Assembly (NCBI RefSeq): GCF_009856605.1
Contig: NZ_CP047242.1
Location: 2,672,001-2,736,000, forward strand
Origin: Trichormus variabilis 0441
GTDB taxonomy: Bacteria; Cyanobacteriota; Cyanobacteriia; Cyanobacteriales; Nostocaceae
Reading direction: 5' to 3'
Length of the DNA stretch: 64,000 nucleotides
The position numbers and the translations under genes were made by a program. How positions within the stretch are numbered: the stretch's first letter is position 1; the number at the start of each line of letters is the position of its first letter. Positions 54,973 through 62,949 of this stretch are shown one piece after another. The notes under the pieces are model-generated. The model was not told the DNA's origin, ran no database searches, and saw nothing but the letters and a program-made list of their open reading frames with translations.

Positions 54973-55877
54973 TGACCAATAACCCGTCGTTGAAAAATAA
55001 TCATTTCGTTGCCGATAACTGGGTTACGGGCTATTAACTTATCTTGAGAATCAACCATTTCTAAGTGAGAAAAATCTAATTCTTGAGAACGCTGTAGGAT
55101 TTGGGATGCTATTTGGTTCTGCTCAGATTCTTGGAGTGTGTACCAGTCGTCATTGATTTTTACAGTCAAATTGCTGGTGCGGAAATTGGCTTGAATTGAT
55201 TTTATGATGCCAGAAGCGATTTGATTGCTAATTTCTGCCACTTGATTTTCAATGGCTGCAATCAAGGTTTGTTCTGGGGTTAATTGTATTGGTGGTGTTG
55301 GTGTAGGCGTGGCTTCTGGTTCTGGAGTAGCTTCTGGTTCCGATGTAATTTCTACTTCTGGTTCTGGCGGCGGAATTTGTGCTTCTGGTTCCGGTGTAAT
55401 TTCTGCTGTTGGTGATGGTTCTGGTACGCTTGGCTCCGGTGGAGTGGAAATTGTGGGTGTTGGTGTGGGAACTTCCTCAACAGGGGGAAGCGTGGCTACT
55501 TCTGTAGGTTTGTTAGAGAAAATACTGGTAGTTGTCCACACTAAAAATACGGCGATACTAGCAATAATCCCTGTCAGTGCCGTATCTGATAATTTGGTTG
55601 ATAAATTGGATGGGATAAAAGCACGGGTTTTCAGTAAAAACCTACTCCATCTAGACTCTAGCTGTTGTAAAAAACTGGGAGTTGCTTCCGTACCTGGCGG
55701 CGGTGCTGTTTCTAGTTTCTCTACAGTGGTTTCTAAGACCCCTATTGTACCTCGCAGAAATCCGATAATTACCGCTTTCCAAACAGGCTGCGGAATTCTC
55801 CTCTGGCGGGGTTGATTGGCCGGCGTAACTGTCGGTTCCGGTTGATTGGGTTGTTCGGGAGGATTGTCTTGTGACAT
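54969..55877 (-). CDS. Conserved-type cyanobacterial hypothetical with Pro/Glu-rich linker and one TM
   Basis: 302 residues: a Pro-rich N-terminus, a helical region, one TM (ALTGIIASIAVFLVWTTT, about 105-122), a low-complexity P/E/T linker (EPEPEV..., SEPEATPEPEATPTPTP, about 125-200), then a C-terminal globular part (EQTLIAAIENQVAEISNQI, LTVKINDDWYTLQ). Unrecognised. Perhaps a periplasm-facing sensor. Its stop is in the inverted repeat shared with the kinase. Confidence 0.65.
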   Translation of the reverse strand: MSQDNPPEQPNQPEPTVTPANQPRQRRIPQPVWKAVIIGFLRGTIGVLETTVEKLETAPPPGTEATPSFLQQLESRWSRFLLKTRAFIPSNLSTKLSDTALTGIIASIAVFLVWTTTSIFSNKPTEVATLPPVEEVPTPTPTISTPPEPSVPEPSPTAEITPEPEAQIPPPEPEVEITSEPEATPEPEATPTPTPPIQLTPEQTLIAAIENQVAEISNQIASGIIKSIQANFRTSNLTVKINDDWYTLQESEQNQIASQILQRSQELDFSHLEMVDSQDKLIARNPVIGNEMIIFQRRVIGQ

Positions 55878-56009
55878 GGAACTTTTACCAAAACCAACAA
55901 ATCAAAGACAAACGAGCTGCATCTTTTTGCTTGTTTCTCTTTTGCCCTAATGTATCATTTCATGGGTAATAGCTTCGGCTAATTTGACTATTGATTAATT
56001 TGGTGATTT

Positions 56010-56912
56010 ATGAATCTCAAACGTCGTCAATTTTTATTTTTAAGTAGTCTCAGCGCTTTTGGAACTGGATTATTAGCCTGGAAATTCGCCCATAAATATT
56101 ACCAAAGTAGTGATTTGGCGATCGCCTCACCACCCAAAAAAGATTTACTTTTACGTTTTGTATCGGTGGCTGACACGGGAACTGGGGCAAGAGGACAGTA
56201 TGCTGTGGCTAAGGCAATGACGCTTTACCACAAGCAAAATCCCTATAATTTAGTCGTTTTAGCTGGCGATAATATTTACAATAACGGTGAAATTGAAAAA
56301 GTTAACGCAGTTTTTGAGCGTCCCTATCAAGATTTACTCAAACAAGGAGTGAAATTTCAGGCTTGTTTAGGGAATCACGATATTCGCACTGATAATGGTG
56401 ATCCGCAAGTCCGCTATCCTAGTTTTAATATGAACGGACGGCGATATTATACATTTCGCCGCGATCGCGTACAATTTTTCGCTTTAGATACTAACAATAA
56501 TGCCGATTGGCAAAACCAGCTAACTTGGTTAGAAAAAGAATTAAGCAGTAGTAATGCCCCGTGGAAAATAGTATTTGGGCATCATCCCATTTATTCATCC
56601 GGTGTCTACGGCAGTAATCAAGCTTTTATTAAAACCTTCACACCACTATTTCAGAAATACGGAGTCCAGCTTTATATCAATGGACACGAACACAGTTACG
56701 AACGCACTCGTGCTATCGACGGGACAACCTATTTAATTTGTGGTGCTGGCGCGGGTAATCGTCCTGTAGGGCGTTCAAAATGGACAGAATACTCAACCAG
56801 TGATTTAAGTTTTGCTACCTATGAAGTTTACCCAGATAGGATAGAACTAAATGCGATCACTACTAATAATCGGGTTTTTGACAGGGGAATTATTAGAAGG
56901 GTAGGGGTGTAG
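56010..56912 (+). CDS. Tat-exported metallophosphoesterase (purple acid phosphatase-like)
   Basis: 300 residues. N-terminal twin-arginine motif LKRRQFLFLSSLSAFG, then calcineurin-like motifs: SVADTGTG (D-x-G-like), VVLAGDNIYNNG (GDN), ACLGNHDIR (GNHD), FGHHPIYSSG and YINGHEHSYERT (GHxH). These form the dinuclear metal site. Predicted periplasmic. Likely phosphomonoesterase, perhaps for phosphate scavenging; no Pho box was identified. Confidence 0.88.
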   Translation: MNLKRRQFLFLSSLSAFGTGLLAWKFAHKYYQSSDLAIASPPKKDLLLRFVSVADTGTGARGQYAVAKAMTLYHKQNPYNLVVLAGDNIYNNGEIEKVNAVFERPYQDLLKQGVKFQACLGNHDIRTDNGDPQVRYPSFNMNGRRYYTFRRDRVQFFALDTNNNADWQNQLTWLEKELSSSNAPWKIVFGHHPIYSSGVYGSNQAFIKTFTPLFQKYGVQLYINGHEHSYERTRAIDGTTYLICGAGAGNRPVGRSKWTEYSTSDLSFATYEVYPDRIELNAITTNNRVFDRGIIRRVGV

Positions 56913-56936
56913 GGGTTTAGGGGTGTAAGAGACAAT

Positions 56937-57046
56937 CGCTGTTGACTGTTGACTGTTGACTGTTGACTATTGACTATTGACTATTGACTATTGACTGTTG
57001 ACTATTGACTATTGACTGTTGACAACTGACAACTGACAACTAACCA
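56937..57046. repeat. Short tandem repeats TTGACTG/TTGACTA
   Basis: About 14 heptamer units (TTGACTGTTGACTGTTGACT, then TTGACTATTGACTATTGACT) followed by CAACTGACAACTGACAACTG. The typical STRR family of heterocystous cyanobacteria, between the phosphoesterase and serC genes. Confidence 0.92.
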
Positions 57047-57099
57047 CTGACTAATGTAGTATCTACATTACCACTTACATACAGCTTTCTCCTGCAACA

Positions 57100-58278
57100 A
57101 TGTCAGAGCATCTTACCCTTCCAACAAATAAACCTCAAGTTACTCATTTCTCCTCTGGCCCTTGCGCCAAGCACCCTGGTTGGTCTGTGTCGAATCTGGA
57201 AAACGCCTGCTTGGGTCGTTCTCACAGGTCTGAAGATGGCAAAGCCAAGTTATCTGAAGTGATTGAACGTTCCAAACAAATTCTCGGCTTACCGGCTGAT
57301 TATCGCTTAGGTATCGTTCCGGCTTCTGACACGGGTGCAGTGGAAATGGCCTTATGGTCGCTACTGGGACAAAGACCTCTAGACATCTTGGCATGGGAAA
57401 GTTTTGGTCAGGAATGGGTCAAAGATGTTGTCGATGAGTTGAAGTTACCCGATGTGCGTCTGTTGAAAGCACCCTATGGCGGGTTGCCTAACTTAGATGA
57501 GGTTGATTTCAGCCATGATGTGGTGTTTTTGTGGAATGGCACGACTTCCGGCGTGAGAGTGCCGAATGGTGATTGGATCAAAGACGATCGCCAAGGTCTA
57601 ACCATTTGCGATGCTACATCTGCCGTATTTGCGATGGATATTCCTTGGGAAAAAATAGATGTATTGACTTACTCCTGGCAAAAAGTATTGGGTGGAGAAG
57701 CCCAGCACGGTGTGATTGTCCTCTCACCCCGTGCTGTGGAAAGACTCCAAACTTATGAACCAGCTTGGCCTATACCAAAAATTTTCCGCCTGTCCCAAAA
57801 AGGCAAATTAATTGAAGGCATTTTTAAGGGAGATACCATCAATACACCATCGATGTTGTGTGTGGAAGATGCCCTAGATGCGTTGATTTGGGCGGAAAGT
57901 GTCGGCGGTTTACCTGGTTTAATTAGTCGTAGTGAAGCCAACTTAGCGGCGATCGCTCAATGGGTTAAACAAAGCAATTGGGCTGATTTCTTGGCTGAGA
58001 AACCAGAAACTCGTTCTTGTACTTCAATTTGCTTAAAAATCGTTGATGCTGCCTTTGCTAGCTTGAGTGCAGAAGACCAAGGTAAATTTGCTAAGAAACT
58101 AGCAAAACTACTGGAAAAACAGCAAGTAGCTTACGATATTGCCCCCTATCGTGCTGCGCCTCCCGGACTGCGAATTTGGGGAGGCGCTACAGTAGAAACT
58201 GCTGATATTGAAGCTCTGCTTCCTTGGTTAGATTGGGCATACGCGAATGTGAAGGCTGAGTTTGTGCCAGTAGCTTGA
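57100..58278 (+). CDS. serC: Phosphoserine aminotransferase-type PLP enzyme
   Basis: 392 residues. Class V aminotransferase: [43 protein letters not shown] (cofactor Asp) and [16 protein letters not shown] (PLP Lys). Resembles the SerC_2 (TIGR01365-like) branch that makes phosphoserine from 3-phosphohydroxypyruvate and glutamate. Cytosolic. ATG after a leader full of tandem repeats. Other SerC lineages exist, so the symbol is moderately sure. Confidence 0.85.
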   Translation: MSEHLTLPTNKPQVTHFSSGPCAKHPGWSVSNLENACLGRSHRSEDGKAKLSEVIERSKQILGLPADYRLGIVPASDTGAVEMALWSLLGQRPLDILAWESFGQEWVKDVVDELKLPDVRLLKAPYGGLPNLDEVDFSHDVVFLWNGTTSGVRVPNGDWIKDDRQGLTICDATSAVFAMDIPWEKIDVLTYSWQKVLGGEAQHGVIVLSPRAVERLQTYEPAWPIPKIFRLSQKGKLIEGIFKGDTINTPSMLCVEDALDALIWAESVGGLPGLISRSEANLAAIAQWVKQSNWADFLAEKPETRSCTSICLKIVDAAFASLSAEDQGKFAKKLAKLLEKQQVAYDIAPYRAAPPGLRIWGGATVETADIEALLPWLDWAYANVKAEFVPVA

Positions 58279-58810
58279 AGTAATTCGTAATTGCTAATAC
58301 GTAATTCGTAATTAACACTCTTAATTACGAATTGCGTATTTTAAACAATTGAGAAATTAATTACGAATACCGTAGTGAAGAAAAAGATTTACTCATAAAA
58401 CCAATAAAAATTAGCTTGATTATAGAATTTATTAATAGTTATTATATTTATTTGTCCTTTATCTTCAATGAAAGGATTTAATTATCTGTCTGTATTTTCT
58501 ACGGAAATCGTAAAAAATATACTAATCTCTATAAGTTAAGTAGCTATAATTGTCAATTTGTATTCATCACAAGGGTTGACTCTGTGAAGTTGTTAAGTAA
58601 GTCTTGGGAACTGCTTGACACAAATTGTCATAGTAGTTAAATTTACATTAACCTAATAAAAATCAAGGTCATAAATAGCTGAATGTTGTGCATGACTCAT
58701 ATAGTGGTTGCACAATTTCTGGGAGTTTATATCAGAAAACCTGATTCCGAGTTAGGATGAATGCTTAGTAAGCAATTGTATTAACATCGAGTTCAATTTT
58801 TTAGATTTTA
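58279..58810. other. Intergenic region upstream of mgtE
   Basis: GTAATTCGTAATTGC and TACGTAATTCGTAATTA repeats (58283-58313) face ATTACGAATTGCGTATT (58323-58339), an imperfect inverted repeat probably forming the serC terminator. The rest is AT-rich, no ORF. mgtE promoter expected at 58500-58790. Confidence 0.5.
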
Positions 58811-58895
58811 TGGACAAAAGTCCACCAGATGGCAGTATAATCCTCCCCTGAGTTTGGTGAGCTAGTCTCCCGGCGAGGGGGAGACAATAGGAGGT
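58811..58895 (+). promoter_or_regulatory. Structured leader and ribosome site of mgtE
   Basis: Hairpin TGGAC-AAAA-GTCCA (58811-58824), C-rich TCCTCCCC (58841-58848) and hairpin GTCTCCC...GGGAGAC (58865-58885) immediately before a perfect AGGAGGT (58889-58895) and ATG 58902. The C-rich stretch can pair either with the G-run or with the ribosome site. This is a candidate cis-acting translation switch; it does not match the M-box consensus that I know. Confidence 0.45.
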
Positions 58896-58901
58896 AAAGT
58901 C

Positions 58902-60254
58902 ATGCTCACACAGGATGTTCGCATTGCGCTCATGGATGTTGCTGATTTAAACCAGCTCAAGTGGGATTTAAATCGGTTACAACCTGTAGATGTAGGCGAG
59001 TATATTACTCAATTGCCAGAAAAGCAGCGAGCGATCGCCTTTCGTCTCCTCAACAAAAATCAGGCAATTGATGTATTTGAATATTTGCCGACAGAAGTTC
59101 AGGAAGAACTAATTAACTCCTTACACGATGCACAGGTGGTGCAACTTGTGGAGGAAATGAGTCCCGATGAACGGGCAGAATTATTTGATGAACTACCGGC
59201 TGGTGTCATCAAGCGGTTATTACGAGAACTCAGTCCCGAACAAAGACAAGCAACCGCCACTATTCTTGGTTATCCCGAAGGTACAGCCGGGCGGGTGATG
59301 ACTACTGAATATGTGCGTTTGCGTCAAGGTTTGACGGTGGGAGAAGCCCTGAGTAAGATTCGCCGTCAGGACGAAGACAAGGAAACAATCTACTACGCCT
59401 ATGTTACAGATGACAACCGCAAACTAGTGCGGGTTGTTTCCTTACGACAATTGTTATTTACCTTTCCCGATGTTTTGATTCGTGATATTGCGAGCGATCG
59501 CGTTGTTAAGGTCAGAACTGATACACCCCAAGAAGAAGTCGCTCAAATTATGAAGCGCTACGACTTAATTGCTATCCCTGTAGTTGATCGGGAAGAGCGA
59601 TTAGTGGGTATTATTACTATTGATGATGTAGTCGATATTTTAGAAGAAGAAGCAACGGAAGATATTCAAAAGTTAGCTGGGGTCAGTGGTGATGAAGCCG
59701 CTTTGTCTTCTCCACTACGGACTATCTGCAACCGCTTACCCTGGTTGTTAGGAATAATGGCTTTGTATATTGGTGCAGCTAGTGCGATCGCCCCTTTTCA
59801 ATCAATCATTGCTGCTGTACCAGTATTAGCCGTGATTATGCCCATATTTTCCAATACAGGGGGAACAGTCGGTATCCAAGCATTAACAGTTACCATTCGT
59901 GGTTTAGGTATAGGCGAAGTCACGCCCAAAGATACTATGAAAATCTTGCGGAAAGAAATTTTCGCAGGTTTAGGGACGGCTGTAGTGTTAGCAATGACCA
60001 TGTTTGCCCTTTCCTTAATTTGGGCTAAACCCCAAGAACGATGGGTAGCGGTAATTGCCGGTACAGTTATGGCAACTAATACAATAGTGGCTGTAACACT
60101 TGGTACTTTGTTGCCAATGGGTTTGAAACGCCTAAAATTAGATCCTGCCCTAGTCAGTGGTCCATTAGTCACCACAATGCTTGACACCATCGGCTTTTTA
60201 ACCTTCTTAACTCTGATTTCTACAGCCTTAAATGTGTTTCACTTGCCAGCTTAG
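58902..60254 (+). CDS. mgtE: Magnesium transporter MgtE
   Basis: 450 residues. N-terminal MgtE domain (ELFDELPAGVIKRLLRELSP), two CBS domains (GRVMTTEYVRLRQGLTV; VVKVRTDTPQEEVAQIMKRY; IITIDDVVDILEEEATEDI) and a C-terminal membrane domain of five helices (LLGIMALYIGAAS, NTGGTVGIQALTV, TIGFLTFLTLISTAL). CBS/N domains gate the channel by Mg2+. Leader is structured. Full length. Confidence 0.95.
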   Translation: MLTQDVRIALMDVADLNQLKWDLNRLQPVDVGEYITQLPEKQRAIAFRLLNKNQAIDVFEYLPTEVQEELINSLHDAQVVQLVEEMSPDERAELFDELPAGVIKRLLRELSPEQRQATATILGYPEGTAGRVMTTEYVRLRQGLTVGEALSKIRRQDEDKETIYYAYVTDDNRKLVRVVSLRQLLFTFPDVLIRDIASDRVVKVRTDTPQEEVAQIMKRYDLIAIPVVDREERLVGIITIDDVVDILEEEATEDIQKLAGVSGDEAALSSPLRTICNRLPWLLGIMALYIGAASAIAPFQSIIAAVPVLAVIMPIFSNTGGTVGIQALTVTIRGLGIGEVTPKDTMKILRKEIFAGLGTAVVLAMTMFALSLIWAKPQERWVAVIAGTVMATNTIVAVTLGTLLPMGLKRLKLDPALVSGPLVTTMLDTIGFLTFLTLISTALNVFHLPA

Positions 60255-60362
60255 TTGTCAGTTGTTAGTTGTCAGTTGTCAGTTGTCAGTTGTTAGTTGT
60301 CAGTTGACTATGGACTAATGACTATGGACTAATGACTAATGACTAATGACTACTGACTAATC
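60252..60362. repeat. TTGTCAG and ACTAATG tandem repeats
   Basis: TAGTTGTCAGTTGTTAGTTG with related heptamers, followed by ACTAATGACTATGGACTAAT. STRR type. Between mgtE and the IS630 element. Confidence 0.9.
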
Positions 60363-60372
60363 ACCTGTTATA

Positions 60373-61533
60373 CTGAATAGGGAAAGGTAGTATCATTTGA
60401 AGCAGAGGGAAAAAGGCTAGAAAAATGGTACGTCCCAGGATAAAACTAACAGAGCATCTATCAACAGAAGAAATAGAACAAAGTTATCGCCGATGTGAAG
60501 ATGCACAAGAGAAAACCCGATGGTTAGTGATTAAATTGCTCAATCAACAACCACAGTTGTCAGCGCAAAAGGTAGCAGAGATTGTGGGATTCTCAGGGGA
60601 CTGGGTGAGAAAAATCGTGCGGCGATACAACAAGCTAGGAGCAAACGGAATCATCAATCAACAGAAACTGAAACCAGGAGGAAAAAAACTTGCACTCACA
60701 AACGAGCAACAACAGTGGTTGCGCCAAAGGTTAGCTTCACCACCAGAAGATGGGGGGTTATGGAGTGCGCCAAAAGTAGGGGAATTGATCCGAGTACAGT
60801 TTGGAATTACACTCCATGTCACTACAGCTTGGGATTACCTCAAAAGGCTAGGATTTAGTCTGCAACAACCACGACCTCTGCATACTGAGGCGGCAACTTT
60901 TGTTCAAAGACAGATGTTTAAAACTGAGTTAACGGAGTTTGTGCGATTGTTACGTTTCCTCCATCCGCACAAATCAGTTGAAGTTTGGGCAGAAGATGAA
61001 GCTCGATTAGGCCTCAAACCCATCGTCCGTCGAGTTTGGACACCAGTAGGTCATCGTCCCAATGCTGTGCATCGCACTCGTTACCAATGGCTTTATACTT
61101 ATGGATTTGTCCATCCAGCTACTGGCGAGAGTTTTTTCTTGATTTTACCCAGAGTCAACATTGCTGTCATGCAAATGGCTTTAGATGCTTTTGCCGCTGA
61201 AGTCAATCCTCATCATCACAAAATCATTGTTTTGCTTGTTGATCAAGCTGGTTGGCATACCAGTAAACAATTAATGTTGCCAGCTGGTATCATTCTGTTT
61301 CCTCTGCCTGCTTATACACCTCAACTCCAACCGACTGAGTGTGTTTGGTCGCTTCTACGTGAAGCTGTTGCTAATCAGATGTTTTCTACTCTCGATGAAC
61401 TAGAAACTGTGTTAATTTCTCGTTGTCAATGGTTAATGTCTCACCCTCAAATTGTTCATGGCAAGGTTGGGTTTGATTGGATTTGCCAAATTTGACCTCA
61501 GTTATTCAATTAATACTTCCTTTCCCAATTTAG
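60373..61533 (+). mobile_element. IS630-family insertion sequence, 1,161 bp
   Basis: Ends CTGAATAGGGAAAGG (60373-60387) and, on the minus strand, CTAAATTGGGAAAGG, flanked by TA on both sides (60371-60372; 61534-61535). IS630 elements duplicate TA. One intact transposase fills it. The right end is 4 bp from the pyrB ATG. Confidence 0.85.
60425..61495 (+). CDS. IS630-family transposase
   Basis: 356 residues. N-terminal helix-turn-helix pair (QLSAQKVAEIVGFSGDWVRK; PKVGELIRVQFGITLHVTT) and DDE catalytic domain: EVWAEDEARLGL (D), KIIVLLVDQAGWHTS (D), FPLPAYTPQLQPTECVWSLL (E). Open throughout, so probably active. In other genomes this family has many copies. Confidence 0.93.
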   Translation: MVRPRIKLTEHLSTEEIEQSYRRCEDAQEKTRWLVIKLLNQQPQLSAQKVAEIVGFSGDWVRKIVRRYNKLGANGIINQQKLKPGGKKLALTNEQQQWLRQRLASPPEDGGLWSAPKVGELIRVQFGITLHVTTAWDYLKRLGFSLQQPRPLHTEAATFVQRQMFKTELTEFVRLLRFLHPHKSVEVWAEDEARLGLKPIVRRVWTPVGHRPNAVHRTRYQWLYTYGFVHPATGESFFLILPRVNIAVMQMALDAFAAEVNPHHHKIIVLLVDQAGWHTSKQLMLPAGIILFPLPAYTPQLQPTECVWSLLREAVANQMFSTLDELETVLISRCQWLMSHPQIVHGKVGFDWICQI

Positions 61534-61537
61534 TATT

Positions 61538-62539
61538 ATGCCTACTTCGACTTGGAATCGTCACCACGTCCTTTCCTTAGCTGACTTTACTGCTGCTGAA
61601 TACGATATTGTTTTAAAAACTGCTGCCAGTTTTCAAGAGGTATTATCTCGGCGGACAAAGAAAGTACCAGCGTTGCAGGGACAGGTGGTGGCAAATTTAT
61701 TTTTTGAACCATCTACGCGCACTCGGAGTAGTTTTGAACTTGCTGCTAAACGCCTTAGTGCAGATACGCTAAACTTTGCTGCGTCTACTTCTTCCATGAC
61801 TAAGGGAGAGACAATTCTCGATACAGCAAAGACATATTTGGCGATGGGTACTGATATTATGGTAATCCGCCATAAAGAAGCAGGTGTACCAAATGCGATC
61901 GCTCAAGAAATGGATCGTCTAGGTGTACGTGTTAGTGTTCTCAATGCTGGCGATGGTCAACATGAACATCCCTCCCAAGGACTACTGGATTTATTTACTA
62001 TTTGTAGTTTAGTTGACCCGGCTAATCCTAGATTAGAGCTTTTGCAAGGGAAAAAGATAGCGATCGTTGGTGATATTTTACATTCCCGTGTAGCGCGATC
62101 AAATATTTGGAGTTTAATTGCTAGTGGCGCGCAAGTGCATCTAGCCGCACCACCTACTCTATTACCCAAGTTATTTGCTGAGTACATTTTTGGAGAAGAA
62201 ACAGCACCTCCAGGGCAATTATTTATCCATTGGCAATTAGAACCTGCTTTGCAAGACGCTGATTTTGTCATGACCTTACGCTTACAAAAAGAGCGGATGA
62301 CTGCTCATTTATTACCCAGTTTACGAGAATATCATCAATTGTTTGGCATTACCCGCGCTAAATTGCAACTATGTCAGCCCAATGTCAAAGTTTTACATCC
62401 AGGCCCTGTTAATCGTGGTGTAGAAATCAGTTCTGATTTGATGGATGATCCAGAATTTAGTTTGATTCAGTCCCAAGTTACCAGTGGCGTAGCGGTACGC
62501 ATGGCATTGTTATATTTAATAGGTAGTGGTAAGACTTGA
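61538..62539 (+). CDS. pyrB: Aspartate carbamoyltransferase catalytic subunit
   Basis: 333 residues. Joins carbamoyl phosphate and aspartate in pyrimidine synthesis. [17 protein letters not shown] (carbamoyl-phosphate site), [25 protein letters not shown] (flexible loop), [14 protein letters not shown] 61538 is right after the IS630 end, with no good ribosome site in the intervening DNA (AATTTAGTATT). Expression may depend on IS sequence or a low-strength start. Confidence 0.95.
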   Translation: MPTSTWNRHHVLSLADFTAAEYDIVLKTAASFQEVLSRRTKKVPALQGQVVANLFFEPSTRTRSSFELAAKRLSADTLNFAASTSSMTKGETILDTAKTYLAMGTDIMVIRHKEAGVPNAIAQEMDRLGVRVSVLNAGDGQHEHPSQGLLDLFTICSLVDPANPRLELLQGKKIAIVGDILHSRVARSNIWSLIASGAQVHLAAPPTLLPKLFAEYIFGEETAPPGQLFIHWQLEPALQDADFVMTLRLQKERMTAHLLPSLREYHQLFGITRAKLQLCQPNVKVLHPGPVNRGVEISSDLMDDPEFSLIQSQVTSGVAVRMALLYLIGSGKT

Positions 62540-62638
62540 TCATCAGTAATTGGTAATGGGAAATAATACTAATTACCTATTACCTATTACCAATGAGACA
62601 AACTATAACTCAATAACATCAAGGTTATACCAATTCTC

Positions 62639-62866
62639 TATGAAGTTGCGCCAAGTCGCTTCTCTACGAGACGCTACGCGAACGCTCCAATTCAAAAAAA
62701 TTCAAAATTCAAAATTCAAAATTAAAGACCCCACGGATAAATCCGGGGGATTGAATTAATGTTGTTTCACTTCTTTTTTTCGCCATAAATAAATTTAGCG
62801 CGAAGTCAGATCGGAGGTTTCCTCCGATCTGAACTTCGTAAGAGAGGGGCTTGTATCCTTTTTTTG
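62639..62866 (-). repeat. Dispersed non-coding element, copy 2 (inverse of 11575-11711)
   Basis: Read on the minus strand: AAAAAAAGGATACAAGCCCC, a perfect internal hairpin (CAGATCGGAGG...CCTCCGATCTG, 62807-62831), AAATTTATTTATGGCG, TGAAACAACATTAATTCAA, CCGGATTTATCCG hairpin, TTTTGAATTTTGAATTTTGAA, then GAGCGTTCGCGTAGCGTCTC. Same order as copy 1 but with the extra hairpin. Probably a non-autonomous IS605-like element. Confidence 0.65.
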
Positions 62867-62883
62867 TTCGGTCGAATAAATGA

Positions 62884-62913
62884 TGTAGAGACGTTGCATG
62901 CAACGTCTCTACA
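62884..62913. repeat. 30-bp perfect palindrome
   Basis: TGTAGAGACGTTGCA with its exact complement. Same TGTAGAG...CTCTACA type as 25723 and 54865. In the 410-bp gap between pyrB and the last gene, most of which is the dispersed element. Confidence 0.85.
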
Positions 62914-62949
62914 GTACAGAATGAAGTGCATATTCATCAAGAAACGGCA

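Noticed and set aside
55252..55815. 187-residue plus-strand ORF rich in Gly/Val/Ser
   Set aside because: It is the antisense shadow of the Pro/Glu-rich linker of the minus-strand gene; no start signal or conserved pattern.
58811..58901. M-box or manganese (yybP-ykoY) riboswitch
   Set aside because: Conserved elements of those classes that I know are not present; listed only as a structured leader.
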